From Stenotrophomonas sp. VV52 (lineage in GTDB: Bacteria; Pseudomonadota; Gammaproteobacteria; Xanthomonadales; Xanthomonadaceae): a stretch of 64,000 nucleotides of DNA. Location of the stretch: NCBI RefSeq assembly GCF_002893095.1, contig NZ_PKQQ01000006.1, positions 186,001-250,000 of the forward strand, read 5' to 3'. Numbering within the stretch: the first letter of the stretch is position 1; every line of letters begins with the position of its first letter. The position numbers were made by a program, and so were the translations under genes. Positions 29,312-42,000 of the stretch are shown here, one piece after another. The notes beneath the pieces are model-generated. The model saw nothing but the letters and a program-made list of their open reading frames with translations. It was not told the origin of the DNA and did no database searches.

Positions 29312-29683
29312 TCACATCACCAGCGCGCCTTCCACGTCCTGCACCTTGCGGCGCGCGAGCGCCAGGTTGGACTTGTTGCGGTCGAGCACCAGGTAGAGGA
29401 ACAGCCCCTTCTTCTTCGCTACCGGGCGCAGGATGTGGTACGCGGTGCCCAGCGAGATCAGGATGTCTTCGATGGTGTCATTGAGGTTCAACGACGCGGC
29501 CGTCTTCATCTTCGCGCGGATCACTTCGGTGTTGCCCGCCGCAGCCACTTCCATGTCCATGCCCGAGCCGGCCTCGCCCAGGAGCATGCCGCTCTCATAG
29601 TCCACAAGTGCAACTGCCTTCGCGCCATCGATCTGCATCAGCGAGTTCAAGGTATCGCTCACTGCATTGTTCATGTTGCCCAT
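29312..29683 (-). CDS. Roadblock/LC7-domain protein
   Basis: A 123-residue cytoplasmic protein, MglB-like in size and fold. The roadblock pattern is visible: [26 protein letters not shown], then a helix with EVIRAKMK, then strands ending [18 protein letters not shown]. Start ATG 29683 ([10 protein letters not shown]); longer in-frame starts would overlap the next upstream gene. In bacteria such proteins are partners or GAPs of small Ras-like GTPases. It is the last of four tightly packed genes with a GTPase. Confidence 0.85.
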   Translation of the reverse strand: MGNMNNAVSDTLNSLMQIDGAKAVALVDYESGMLLGEAGSGMDMEVAAAGNTEVIRAKMKTAASLNLNDTIEDILISLGTAYHILRPVAKKKGLFLYLVLDRNKSNLALARRKVQDVEGALVM

Positions 29684-29711
29684 GCTGCACCCCGTTCTGG
29701 TTGTCGAGCCC

Positions 29712-30149
29712 CTAGGTTCCCTGCGGATCGGCTCGTGATCCGCTGAGTTCGGCCATGATGTTGCGGCCACATTCCTTCGCACTCCAAAGCACCTTGCCGG
29801 TCACGCAGGTCGCGTCGCAGGCGGTCATCAGCAGCAGCGGTACCGGCGTGCAGGGCAGGGCCAGCATCAGCACCTTGCCTTCACCGGCCTCCAGGATCAG
29901 GACCTCCAGCTCGCCCAGCGCCAGCTCGCGCCCCACCGCAGCTGCCAGCGCCAGCATCGCGCTGGTCATGGCAGCCAGGCGTTCGCCGTTGCCATGGGTG
30001 CCCGCCGCCGGTACCAGCGCGAAGCCGTCCACGCTGGCCAGCACCGCGCTGCGCACGCCGTTGATGTCGTCGGCGAAGGCCTGCAGGTGCCGGATCACGC
30101 GCTCACGTGTGACCGGATCCAACCGACGTACGTCGTGCCCGTCAGCCAT
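29712..30149 (-). CDS. Second roadblock/LC7-like protein
   Basis: A 145-residue protein. Residues 15-115 follow the roadblock plan: a helix (RERVIRHLQAFADDI), GVRSAVLASVDGFALVPAAG, a long Ala-rich helix (LAAMTSAMLALAAAVGREL) and strands. The start at 30149 overlaps the GTPase stop by 8 bases, implying translational coupling. Two different roadblock proteins in one operon could form a heterodimer around the GTPase. Function in this organism is not known. Confidence 0.8.
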   Translation of the reverse strand: MADGHDVRRLDPVTRERVIRHLQAFADDINGVRSAVLASVDGFALVPAAGTHGNGERLAAMTSAMLALAAAVGRELALGELEVLILEAGEGKVLMLALPCTPVPLLLMTACDATCVTGKVLWSAKECGRNIMAELSGSRADPQGT

Positions 30150-30690
30150 GACCCGGTACCAGCTCGTGGACTTCCATCTCACTCATCAGCACATCCATCA
30201 GCGAAAGCCCCTGTTCGCGATTGCGTGCGTCCACCGGCATGACCGGAAGCATCCGGTTGCCCCAGCCCGCTACGGCGGTGCACGTTTCAAGATCGAATGA
30301 GGGCGCCAGGTCCAGTCGCGAAACGCCAATGACCGCCGGCACGTCGGCAGCATGCTGGCGCAGCACCGCGACGTAGTCCTGGAGCTCTTCCACCGCTGCC
30401 CAGCGGGTCGCATCAAGCAGCAGCACCACGCCGCTGGCGCCCTGCAGCAGGATCGGCCAGATGAAATCGAAGCGCTGCTGTCCCGGGGTGCCGTACAGGC
30501 GCAGGCGGTCACCGTTGGGCAGGTCGATGTCGGCGTAGTCCATCGCCACGGTGGTGGAGGCCTTGTCGGCACCGTCGCGGTCGCTGTTGGGCACATCGGT
30601 GTCCACCACCGCGCCGGCCGCGATGGCGCGGACCAGGGTCGACTTGCCACTGCCCATGCCGCCCAGCACCACGATCTTGTGTTCGCGCAC
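30142..30690 (-). CDS. Small Ras-like GTPase (MglA/DUF-type) of a roadblock module
   Basis: A 182-residue P-loop GTPase. The start is GTG at 30690 (VREHKIVVLGGMGSGKSTL) with GCGGGGG upstream; the long frame beyond it is antisense-like. G1 is GGMGSGKST near residue 10, G3 is LYGTPGQQRF, where the usual D-x-x-G is replaced by GTPGQ as in prokaryotic MglA/CvnD proteins, and G4 is the weak VSRLDL in place of NKxD. It should cycle between GTP and GDP with roadblock proteins as regulators. Spacing to the upstream gene is 2 bases. Confidence 0.85.
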   Translation of the reverse strand: MREHKIVVLGGMGSGKSTLVRAIAAGAVVDTDVPNSDRDGADKASTTVAMDYADIDLPNGDRLRLYGTPGQQRFDFIWPILLQGASGVVLLLDATRWAAVEELQDYVAVLRQHAADVPAVIGVSRLDLAPSFDLETCTAVAGWGNRMLPVMPVDARNREQGLSLMDVLMSEMEVHELVPGHG

Positions 30691-30692
30691 GC

Positions 30693-31646
30693 TCAGCCCC
30701 CGCCCCGCTGGCGCACGCTGCGCCACATGCGCGACAGCAGCGTGCCGCCGCCGCCCGGGGCACGCACCGCTGGCGCATTGGACTGGAAGTCCTCCACCGC
30801 GGCGTAGCCGCACAGATACGCCGGATGCACCACGTCGCGCACGGCATCGTCCCGTACATCCAGCAGGGTGGCGCACTCTTGCACGCTGCAGGCGCGCTTG
30901 AGCAGCAGCGAACACAACCGGAAGCTGTCGTGCTGGTTGCCGAGGACGCGGAAGTCGGGCCAGCGCAGCAGTTTGACCCGTGCGCCGCGTTTCAGGCGCG
31001 CGTCCAGGTCCTGCCAGTGCGCGGGACGCTGGCCCCACTGCCACAGCAACGGGCGCAGCGGCTGGCGTGGCAGGGCCCCGGCGAGCTCCTGGTAGCGGCG
31101 TTCGGAAAGACCATGCAGCGAGAGCATGTCGAACACGTCCGACAGGTCCTGCGCCAGGCTGGCGGCCGGTACTCCAACCGGCAGCACCATCTGGTCCTGC
31201 ACGAAGTCCAGCAGCAGCTGCGGTTCGTCCTCCAGGACCAGCGCGGCATGCCCCTGCCGCGACTGCAGGCGTTCGCGCAACGCGCGCGTGATCGCCTTGG
31301 CCCCCTGTGCGCTGCGCGGTTCGTCGATGCTGTTGACCGCGGCCGGCATCCCCCGCAGCGCGCACTCGATGGCACTGTCGTCGAGTACGCCGCGATTGGC
31401 CCCCTGCCCCGGCCGCAGCTGGCCATCCTGGTCTTCCACCCAGAACTGGATGCGCGGACGTTCGCGCACCATGCGCAGCGCGGCGTTGCGCAGCGCCGGC
31501 GTGTCCTTGATCACCAGCAGGTCGCACTCATCAAGATCGCGACAACTGCGCACGGTGTCGGCCGGCAATGACGCGGCCACACGCAGGCGTTGCAGCAATG
31601 CACGTTCACCCTGGATATCCGATCCGACCACGAGAACCCTGGCCAT
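30693..31646 (-). CDS. Uncharacterised protein heading the GTPase-roadblock operon
   Basis: A 317-residue protein without a confident family. The first 110 residues look like a receiver fold (ARVLVVGSDIQGERALLQRL, then ECDLLVIKDTPALRN), but acidic residues at the usual phosphorylation site are not clear, so it may be a pseudo-receiver. The middle and C-terminal part, about residues 140-300, is helical, with SVQECATLLDVRDDAVRDVV resembling a small HTH, and a Gly-rich end. Start ATG 31646; the frame extends to 31781 but that part overlaps the AT-rich leader. It probably conveys the input signal of the GTPase module. Confidence 0.75.
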   Translation of the reverse strand: MARVLVVGSDIQGERALLQRLRVAASLPADTVRSCRDLDECDLLVIKDTPALRNAALRMVRERPRIQFWVEDQDGQLRPGQGANRGVLDDSAIECALRGMPAAVNSIDEPRSAQGAKAITRALRERLQSRQGHAALVLEDEPQLLLDFVQDQMVLPVGVPAASLAQDLSDVFDMLSLHGLSERRYQELAGALPRQPLRPLLWQWGQRPAHWQDLDARLKRGARVKLLRWPDFRVLGNQHDSFRLCSLLLKRACSVQECATLLDVRDDAVRDVVHPAYLCGYAAVEDFQSNAPAVRAPGGGGTLLSRMWRSVRQRGGG

Positions 31647-31780
31647 CGCCCTTCCCCTGGTTGCGCTTCCCTGCCACCCCCACATGCGTGGCGGAGCACA
31701 GCGTGCCAGAACCCTGTTGGCGGGCGTCACGTATTTGCAGGCAAAAATGGAGGTTCGTGTCGGAAATGGGATTGCCAACA

Positions 31781-31807
31781 AAAAACCCGCGCCGGGGCGC
31801 GGGTTTT
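31781..31807 (-). terminator. Bidirectional-type terminator after icd
   Basis: CCCGCGCC-GG-GGCGCGGG with A-run on the left and T-run on the right. Read on the minus strand it ends icd, 33 bases after the stop, with a run of T. The symmetry lets it work from either side. Confidence 0.88.
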
Positions 31808-31839
31808 CGATCGATCACCGCTGTGGCGGGGGTCGAACC

Positions 31840-34761
<2,922 letters not shown>

Positions 34762-35058
34762 TCAGGATTTCGCCGGGATCTTCAGGACCTGGCCGGGCTG
34801 GATCTTGTCCGGGTCGTCCAGAAGGTCCCTGTTCGCCTCGAAAATACGGTTCCAGGCGTTGGCATCGCCCAGCTCGTTCTTGGCGATCTTCGACAGCGAG
34901 TCGCCCTTCTGTACGGTGTAGGTACTGCCCCCCACCTTTTCGGCCGTGGTATCGACCGAAGCGGTCACGCCGGAAAAATCGGCCTTCTCCACCTTTTGTG
35001 CAGTGGTATCGACGCTGGCTTTGACACCGGAGAAATCGGCTTTCTTGTCGGTACTCAT
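34762..35058 (-). CDS. Small LysM-domain protein with tandem repeat
   Basis: A 98-residue protein with one C-terminal LysM domain (STYTVQKGDSLSKIAKNELGD, NRDLLDDPDKIQPGQVLKIP) like YgaU/LysM-BON proteins. Its N-terminal part is a direct repeat of about 19 residues, KADFSGVKASVDTTAQKVE and KADFSGVTASVDTTAEKVG. No signal peptide is visible, so it is cytoplasmic or exported by an unseen route; cytoplasmic LysM-BON proteins such as YgaU bind potassium in E. coli, but the BON domain is absent here. Start ATG 35058. Confidence 0.85.
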   Translation of the reverse strand: MSTDKKADFSGVKASVDTTAQKVEKADFSGVTASVDTTAEKVGGSTYTVQKGDSLSKIAKNELGDANAWNRIFEANRDLLDDPDKIQPGQVLKIPAKS

Positions 35059-35200
35059 CCACGCGCTCCTTTCTGGATATGACAACCTGGATGGCACTTT
35101 GTCACAGGCCTTGTTAATGGGGCATGGCGCGGACGTGAAGGATTCGGGCGCTTTTCTGAACAGGGCCCGGGGCGGCGGCCGGCCACGCTAAAATGGCCGC

Positions 35201-36019
35201 ATGAATACCCCCCAGGACTCCAGCCTCGGTCGCGAGGTTGCTTACCCCTCCCACTACGATCCCGCCCTGCTCTTCCCGATCCCCCGCCGCGCCGCGCGCG
35301 AGGAGATCGGGGTGGACGAGGCCCACCTGCCGTTCGTCGGCCACGACCGCTGGCAGGCCTATGAGCTGAGCTGGCTGGACCGGCGCGGCAAGCCGCGGGT
35401 GGCGGTGGCCACGGTCAGCGTGCCGTGCACCTCGCCGAACCTGATCGAATCCAAGTCGTTCAAGCTGTACCTCAACTCGCTCAACAGCACCCGCTTCGAC
35501 GACGACGAACAGGCCCGCCAGCGCATTGCCGGCGACCTGTCGGCCTGTGCCGGGGCGGTGGTGAACGTGGTGTTCGGGGTGCCGCCGCTGGTGGACGGCG
35601 CCGAGGGCGAGTCGCTGGACGAACTGGACGTGGCGATCGAACGCTACGGCCCGCCCGCGCCGGAGTACCTGTCGGCCAATGCCGGCCAGGTGGTGACCGA
35701 GACCCTGAGCTCGGCCCTGCTCAAGTCCAACTGCCCGGTCACCGGGCAGCCGGACTGGGCCAGCGTGAGCGTGCGTTATCGCGGTCCGCGCATCGACCGC
35801 GAAGGCCTGCTGCGCTACCTGGTGAGCTACCGCGAACACGCCGAGTTCCACGAACAGTGCGTGGAACGGATCTTCAACGAGATCACCCTGCGCTGCCAGC
35901 CGGAATGGCTGGAGGTGGAGGCGCGTTACACCCGTCGGGGCGGGCTGGACATCAACCCGTGGCGGGCCAGCGCCGGCATCGAAGCGCCGGCGCGGACCGT
36001 GCGGGAAATCCGGCAGTAA
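35201..36019 (+). CDS. queF: NADPH-dependent 7-cyano-7-deazaguanine reductase QueF
   Basis: A 272-residue enzyme that reduces preQ0 to preQ1 in queuosine synthesis. Both halves of the two-domain type II QueF are present: the NADPH-binding motif [13 protein letters not shown] and the catalytic Cys in [14 protein letters not shown] with its Asp. Length is close to E. coli QueF (282). Start ATG 35201. Confidence 0.95.
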   Translation: MNTPQDSSLGREVAYPSHYDPALLFPIPRRAAREEIGVDEAHLPFVGHDRWQAYELSWLDRRGKPRVAVATVSVPCTSPNLIESKSFKLYLNSLNSTRFDDDEQARQRIAGDLSACAGAVVNVVFGVPPLVDGAEGESLDELDVAIERYGPPAPEYLSANAGQVVTETLSSALLKSNCPVTGQPDWASVSVRYRGPRIDREGLLRYLVSYREHAEFHEQCVERIFNEITLRCQPEWLEVEARYTRRGGLDINPWRASAGIEAPARTVREIRQ

Positions 36020-36042
36020 CACGCAAATAAATCGGGTGGAGA

Positions 36043-36065
36043 GCCCCCTTCTTGTTGAAGGGGGC
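36043..36065 (+). terminator. Hairpin between queF and the convergent amidohydrolase gene
   Basis: GCCCCCTTC-TTGTT-GAAGGGGGC, 23 bases after the queF stop. A second partly overlapping GC-rich inverted repeat follows (GCCCCGAAGGCGGGG). No clear T-run. Confidence 0.5.
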
Positions 36066-36103
36066 GCCCCGAAGGCGGGGGGCTAAGGTGGAATGCTCGG
36101 ATC

Positions 36104-37420
36104 TCAAGGCGCCGAAGGCGAATTGAGATAGTCCAAAGACACCTGCAACAGCGCCCGCAACCCCACATCCAGCGCCTTCTCGTCCAGCAGGAACTTCGGC
36201 GAATGGTTGGCCGGGGCGGTGGCCGGGTCGATGCCTTCGCTGGTGGCGCCGACGAAGAAGAACATGCCCGGCACCTGCTGGGCGTACAGCGAGAAGTCTT
36301 CGGCGCCCATCTGCAGCGGCGGTTCGTAGACGTTGGCTTCGCCGACCACGGCCTGCAGGCTGGGCAGCATGCGCGCGGTCAGCGCCGGGTCGTTGACCGT
36401 GGCCGGGTTGCCTTCGGCCTCGTAGATCTCGGTCTGCGCCTTGGCGCCATGCGCGGCGGCGGTGTGCTCGGCCACGTTGCGCAGGTCGGCGAAGATCTGC
36501 TGGCGCATGCCCTCGTCGAAGGTGCGGATGGTACCCACCATCTCCACTTCATCGGGAATGATGTTGTAGCGGATGCCGCCCTTGATCGCACCGAAGGACA
36601 CCACGGCCGGCTGCTTGGAAATATTGGAACGACGGCTGACGATGGTCTGCGCGGTACCGACCAGGTCGGCGGTGGCCACGATCGGGTCGACCCCGTTCCA
36701 CGGCGCCGAACCATGGGTCTGGCGGCCGATCACCTTGATCCCGAAGCGGTCTGAAGCAGCCATCAGCGGGCCGCTGCGGACCGCGATCTGCCCGGCCTGG
36801 ACGCTGGAGAACACATGCAGGCCGAACACCGCATCCGGCTTGAAGTCGGCGAACAGGCCTTCCTTGAGCATCAGCGAGGCGCCGCCTTCTTCCGGTGCCG
36901 GCGCGCCTTCCTCGGAGGGTTGGAAGATCAGCATCACTTCGCCGGGCAGGTTGGCCTTCATCTTGACCAGTGCGTCGGCCACGCCGAGCAGCGTGGCGGT
37001 GTGCGCGTCGTGGCCGCAGGCGTGCATCACCCCGACCGGCTCACCGCGGTAGGTGCTGGTGGCCTTGGAGGCGAACGGCAGCCCGGTCTGTTCGGTCACC
37101 GGCAGCGCGTCCATGTCGGCCCGCAGGGCGATGCGCGGGCCGGGCTTGCCGCCCTTGATGATCGCGACCACGCCGTGGTGGGCAATGCCGGTCTTGGGCT
37201 TCAGGCCCATCGCGCGCAGCTGTTCGGCGACCTTGGCGGCGGTGCGCTCTTCGCGGTTGGACAGCTCCGGGTGCTGGTGGAAGTCGCGGCGCCACTCCAC
37301 CACCTGGGCCTGCAGGCGGGCGGCGGCGGCGGTGACTTCGGGGCGCTCGGCCGGGGCGGCGGCGGCCAGCGCGGGGGAGGCCAGCAGCAGGGCGGACAGC
37401 AACAGCGACAGACGGGGCAT
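36104..37420 (-). CDS. Secreted M20 family amidohydrolase (hippurate/indole-amide type)
   Basis: A 438-residue zinc peptidase-like amidohydrolase with a signal peptide (residues 1-22, cut near ALAAAAP). Metal-binding motifs are LRADMDALPV and MHACGHDAHTATLLG; EEG (FQPSEEG) holds the catalytic Glu, and the dimerisation domain follows (KVIGRQTHGSAPW). It may release amino acids from acyl or aryl conjugates in the periplasm; the substrate is not predictable. Start ATG 37420; the in-frame codon at 37600 would give a non-hydrophobic leader. Confidence 0.9.
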   Translation of the reverse strand: MPRLSLLLSALLLASPALAAAAPAERPEVTAAAARLQAQVVEWRRDFHQHPELSNREERTAAKVAEQLRAMGLKPKTGIAHHGVVAIIKGGKPGPRIALRADMDALPVTEQTGLPFASKATSTYRGEPVGVMHACGHDAHTATLLGVADALVKMKANLPGEVMLIFQPSEEGAPAPEEGGASLMLKEGLFADFKPDAVFGLHVFSSVQAGQIAVRSGPLMAASDRFGIKVIGRQTHGSAPWNGVDPIVATADLVGTAQTIVSRRSNISKQPAVVSFGAIKGGIRYNIIPDEVEMVGTIRTFDEGMRQQIFADLRNVAEHTAAAHGAKAQTEIYEAEGNPATVNDPALTARMLPSLQAVVGEANVYEPPLQMGAEDFSLYAQQVPGMFFFVGATSEGIDPATAPANHSPKFLLDEKALDVGLRALLQVSLDYLNSPSAP

Positions 37421-37680
37421 GCAGGTCTCCACGGAAGGCAGGAAGGGTGATGAACCTGAATGTAGGGCATCCGCTTGGTTTGCGCTGTAACTTTCGAGGC
37501 CCTGGCGCGTTGGAGACTGGGGCGCGGCGGGACGTCTGGCGGTCGCCACGATTGAACCTTGAAGGCCTTCGCCGGTCTGACCGCCCGTCCCATCCGTCAT
37601 GCATTCAGGGTCACGCCGGACGGGTATCCTTCGTACCTGCCAACCGGGCCCCGCCCTTCGCCTGCCTCAGGAGTTTTTGA

Positions 37681-38925
37681 ATGTCGCGTTTCTGGAAGAT
37701 CGTGCTGCTGGTGATCGCAGTGCTGGTGGTCGGGCTGGTCGGCATGCGCATGCTCGGCGGCGGCAAGGCGAAAGACGCCAAGGGCGGCCCGCAGGCCGAG
37801 GCCGGCAAGGACGGCGAGCGCGACAACGGCCCGGTACCCGTGACCGTGATCGACGCCGCCCGCCAGGACGTGCCGGTGTATGCCAGCGCGCTGGGCACGG
37901 TAAGCGCGATGAACACCGTGACCGTCAGCCCGCAGGTCGGCGGCCAGCTGCTCAGCATCAACTTCAAGGAAGGCCAGGAAGTGAAGCAGGGCGACCTGCT
38001 GGCGCAGATCGACCCGCGCACCCTGCAGGCCAGCTATGACGAAGCCGCCGCTGCCAAGAAGCAGAACCAGGCGCAGCTGGCCACGGCCCGCTCCAACTTC
38101 CAGCGCTCCAATTCGCCCGAATACCGCCAGTACGTCGCCAAGACCGACCTGGACACCCAGCGCAACCAGGTGGCCCAGTACGAAAGCGCGGTCGCGGCCA
38201 ATGAAGCCAGCATGCGCGCGGCCCAGGTGCAGCTGCAATACACCCGCGTAACCGCGCCGATCTCCGGCATCGCCGGCATCCGCGCGGTCGACGCCGGCAA
38301 CGTGGTCAGCGCCGGTACCGCGATTGTCACGCTGACCCAGGTCCACCCGATCCACGTGGTGTTCAACCTGCCCGAGCGCCAGCTGCCGGACGTGCGCCAG
38401 GCGCAGCAGGCCGGCCCGGTGACCATCGCCGCGCTCGACCGCAACGACGCCCACGTGCTCACCGACGGCGGCACGCTGGACGTGGTGGACAACCAGATCA
38501 GCAGCGACAGCGGCACCTTCCGTGCCCGCGCCCTGTTCGACAACAAGGACAACAGCCTGTGGCCGGGCCAGTTCGTCAACGTGCGCATGCAGCTGCGCAC
38601 GATTGCCGGTGGCGTGGTCATCCCCACCCAGGCGGTGATGCGCGGCCCGGACGGCGAGTACGTCTACATCGTCAAGCCGGACAATACCGTGGCCATGCAG
38701 ACCGTGAAGAGCGGCGTGGAAGTGGGCGACAGCCACGTGCAGGTCACCGAAGGCCTGAAGGGCGGCGAGCGCGTGGTCAGCGAAGGCCAGTTCCGGCTCA
38801 AGCCGGGCAGCAAGGTCACCGCGCTGAAGCCGGGCGAAACCCCGGCCGCCCCGACCGAGGCCGAGCTCAAGGCCGCCGCGCAGAAGCAAGGCGGCGGTGG
38901 TCGCCGTGGCGGCGGCCCGCGCTGA
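37681..38925 (+). CDS. mdtA: RND efflux periplasmic adaptor (MdtA-like)
   Basis: A 414-residue membrane fusion protein. An N-terminal membrane anchor (residues 5-24) is followed by a beta-barrel and lipoyl half-motif (VSPQVGGQLLSINFKEGQEV), an alpha-hairpin coiled coil (about 120-190), the second lipoyl half (VTAPISGIAGIRAVDAGNVV) and a membrane-proximal domain. The Gly/Arg-rich tail is unusual but harmless. AGGAG is 9 bases upstream of the start. It links the two RND pumps downstream to an outer-membrane channel. Confidence 0.9.
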   Translation: MSRFWKIVLLVIAVLVVGLVGMRMLGGGKAKDAKGGPQAEAGKDGERDNGPVPVTVIDAARQDVPVYASALGTVSAMNTVTVSPQVGGQLLSINFKEGQEVKQGDLLAQIDPRTLQASYDEAAAAKKQNQAQLATARSNFQRSNSPEYRQYVAKTDLDTQRNQVAQYESAVAANEASMRAAQVQLQYTRVTAPISGIAGIRAVDAGNVVSAGTAIVTLTQVHPIHVVFNLPERQLPDVRQAQQAGPVTIAALDRNDAHVLTDGGTLDVVDNQISSDSGTFRARALFDNKDNSLWPGQFVNVRMQLRTIAGGVVIPTQAVMRGPDGEYVYIVKPDNTVAMQTVKSGVEVGDSHVQVTEGLKGGERVVSEGQFRLKPGSKVTALKPGETPAAPTEAELKAAAQKQGGGGRRGGGPR

Positions 38926-39011
38926 CCGCGCGCCCCGTGTCCGCGACGCCGGCCCGCTGGTCGGCGTTCGTGTCCTGCATCGCCGTTTGACGTAACAGCA
39001 AGGATCCGCCC

Positions 39012-42000
39012 GTGGGCTTTTCGACGATCTTCATCCGCCGCCCCATCGCCACCTCGCTGCTGATGGCGGGCCTGCTGCTGCTCGGCATCCTGGGCTATCG
39101 CCAGTTGCCGGTGTCGGCGCTGCCGGAGATCGACGCGCCCAGCCTGGTGGTCACCACCCAGTATCCCGGTGCCAACGCCACCACCATGGCCTCGCTGGTG
39201 ACCACGCCGCTGGAGCGCCAGTTCGGGCAGATCTCCGGGCTGGAGCTGATGACCTCCGATTCCTCGGCGGGGTTGTCCACGATCATCCTGCAGTTCTCGA
39301 TGGACCGCGACATCGACATCGCCGCGCAGGACGTGCAGGCAGCGATCCGCCAGGCCACCCTGCCCTCGTCGCTGCCCTACCAGCCGGTCTACAACCGGGT
39401 GAACCCGGCCGACGCGGCGATCATCACCCTCAAGCTCACCTCCGACACGCGCCCGCTGCGCGACGTGAACAACTACGCCGACTCGATCCTGGCCCAGCGC
39501 CTGTCGCAGGTGCAGGGCGTGGGCCTGGTCTCGATCGCCGGCAACGTGCGCCCGGCCGTGCGCATCCAGGTCAACCCGGCGCAGCTCTCGAACATGGGCC
39601 TGACCCTGGAAGACCTGCGCAGCGCGCTGACCCAGGCCAACGTCAACGCGCCCAAGGGCTCGCTCAATGGCAAGACGCAGTCCTACAGCATCGGCACCAA
39701 CGACCAGCTGACCAGCGCCGCCGAGTACCGCGAGACCATCATCAGCTACAAGAACGGCGCACCGGTGCGGCTGTCGGACGTGGCCCAGGTGATCGACGGG
39801 GTCGAGAACGACCAGCTCGCCGCCTGGGCCGACGGCAAGCCGGCAGTGCTGCTGGAGATCCGTCGCCAGCCCGGTGCCAACATCGTGCAGACCGTGGAGC
39901 GCATCCGTGCGCTGATGCCGCAGCTGCAGAACGTGCTGCCGGCCGACGTGCACCTGGAGGTGTTCTCCGACCGCACCGAAACCATCCGCGCTTCGGTGCA
40001 TGAAGTGCAGTTCACCCTGATCCTCACCATCGGCCTGGTGGTGGCGGTGATCTTCGTGTTCCTGCGCCGGCTGTGGGCGACCATCATTCCCTCGGTGGCG
40101 GTGCCGTTGTCGCTGGCCGGCACGTTCGGGGTCATGGCATTCGCCGGCATGTCGCTGGACAACCTCTCGCTGATGGCGCTGGTGGTGGCTACCGGCTTCG
40201 TGGTCGACGATGCGATCGTGATGATCGAGAACATCGTGCGCTACATCGAACAGGGCAGGAGCGGCCCGGAGGCGGCCGAGATCGGCGCACGCCAGATCGG
40301 CTTCACCGTGCTCTCGTTGACGGTCTCGCTGGTGGCGGTGTTCCTGCCGCTGTTGCTGATGCCGGGCGTGACCGGGCGGCTGTTCCACGAGTTCGCATGG
40401 GTGTTGAGCATCGCGGTGGTGCTGTCGATGCTGATCTCGCTGACCCTCACCCCGATGATGTGCGCTTACCTGCTCAAGCCCGACGCGCTGCCCGAAGGCG
40501 AAGACGCACACGAGCGCGCGCATGCAGCCGGCAAGCAGACCGTGTGGAGCCGCACCGTGGGGCTGTACGAGCAGAGCCTGGACTGGGTGCTGGACCACCA
40601 GCGCCTGACCCTGGCCGTGGCGGCCGGCGCGCTGGTGCTGACCGTGGTGCTGTACATCGTGATCCCCAAGGGCCTGCTGCCCGAACAGGACACCGGGCTG
40701 ATCACCGGCGTGGTCCAGGCCGACCAGAACATTGCCTTCCCGCAGATGGAGCAGCGCACCCAGGCGGTGGCTGAAGCGTTGCGCAAGGACCCTGCAGTGA
40801 CCGGCGTGGCCGCCTTCATCGGCGCCGGCAGCATGAATCCCACGCTCAACCAGGGCCAGCTGTCGATCGTGCTCAAGGAACGCGGCGACCGCGATGGCCT
40901 GGAAGACATCCTGCCGCGCCTGCAGCAGGCGGTGGCCGGCATTCCCGGCGTGGCGCTGTACCTCAAGCCGGTGCAGGACGTGACCCTGGACACCCGCGTG
41001 GCCGCCACCGAGTACCAGTACTCGCTGTCGGACGTGGACAGCGCGCAGGTCGCGCTGCAGGCCACGCGCCTGACCGAGGCGCTGCGCCAGCGTCCGGAAC
41101 TGGCCGACGTGGACAACAACCTGTCCAACCAGGGCCGCGCCCTGGAGCTGACCATCGACCGCGACAAGGCCAGCGTGCTGGGCGTGCCGATGCAGACCAT
41201 CGACGACACCCTGTACGACGCGTTCGGCCAGCGCCAGATCTCGACCATCTTCACCGAACTCAACCAGTACCGCGTGGTGCTGGAAGTAGCGCCCGAGTTC
41301 CGCACCAGCACCGCGCTGATGAACCAGCTCGCCGTCGCCTCGAACGGTGCAGGCGCGCTGACCGGCAGCAACGCCACCAACTTCGGCCAGGTCACCTCGT
41401 CCAACTCGTCCACCGCCACCGGCATCGGCGCGCAGAACACCGGCATCCCGGTCGGTGCCGGCGACATCATCCCGCTGGCGGCGCTGGCAGAAGGCAAGGT
41501 CACCAGCACGCCGCTGGTGGTCAGCCACCAGCAGCAGCTGCCGGCGGTGACGGTGTCGTTCAACATCGCGCCGGGCTACTCGCTGTCCGACGCGGTCAAG
41601 GCGATCGAAGAAACCAGGGCCAGCCTGGACATGCCGTCGCAGGTGCATGCGCAGTTCATCGGCAAGGCCGCCGAGTTCACCGGCAGCCAGACCGACGTGG
41701 TGTGGCTGCTGCTGGCGTCGCTGGTGGTGATCTACATCGTGCTCGGCGTGCTGTATGAAAGCTACATCCACCCGATCACGATCATCTCCACCCTGCCCCC
41801 GGCCGGCGTGGGTGCGCTGCTGGCGCTGATGGTGTGCGGGCTGAGCCTGTCGGTGGACGGCATCGTCGGCATCGTGCTGCTGATCGGCATCGTCAAGAAG
41901 AACGGCATCATGATGGTGGACTTCGCCATCGAGGCACGCCGTGCCGGCGCCAACGCGCACGAAGCGATCCGCCGCGCCTGCCTGCTGCGCTTCCGCCCGA

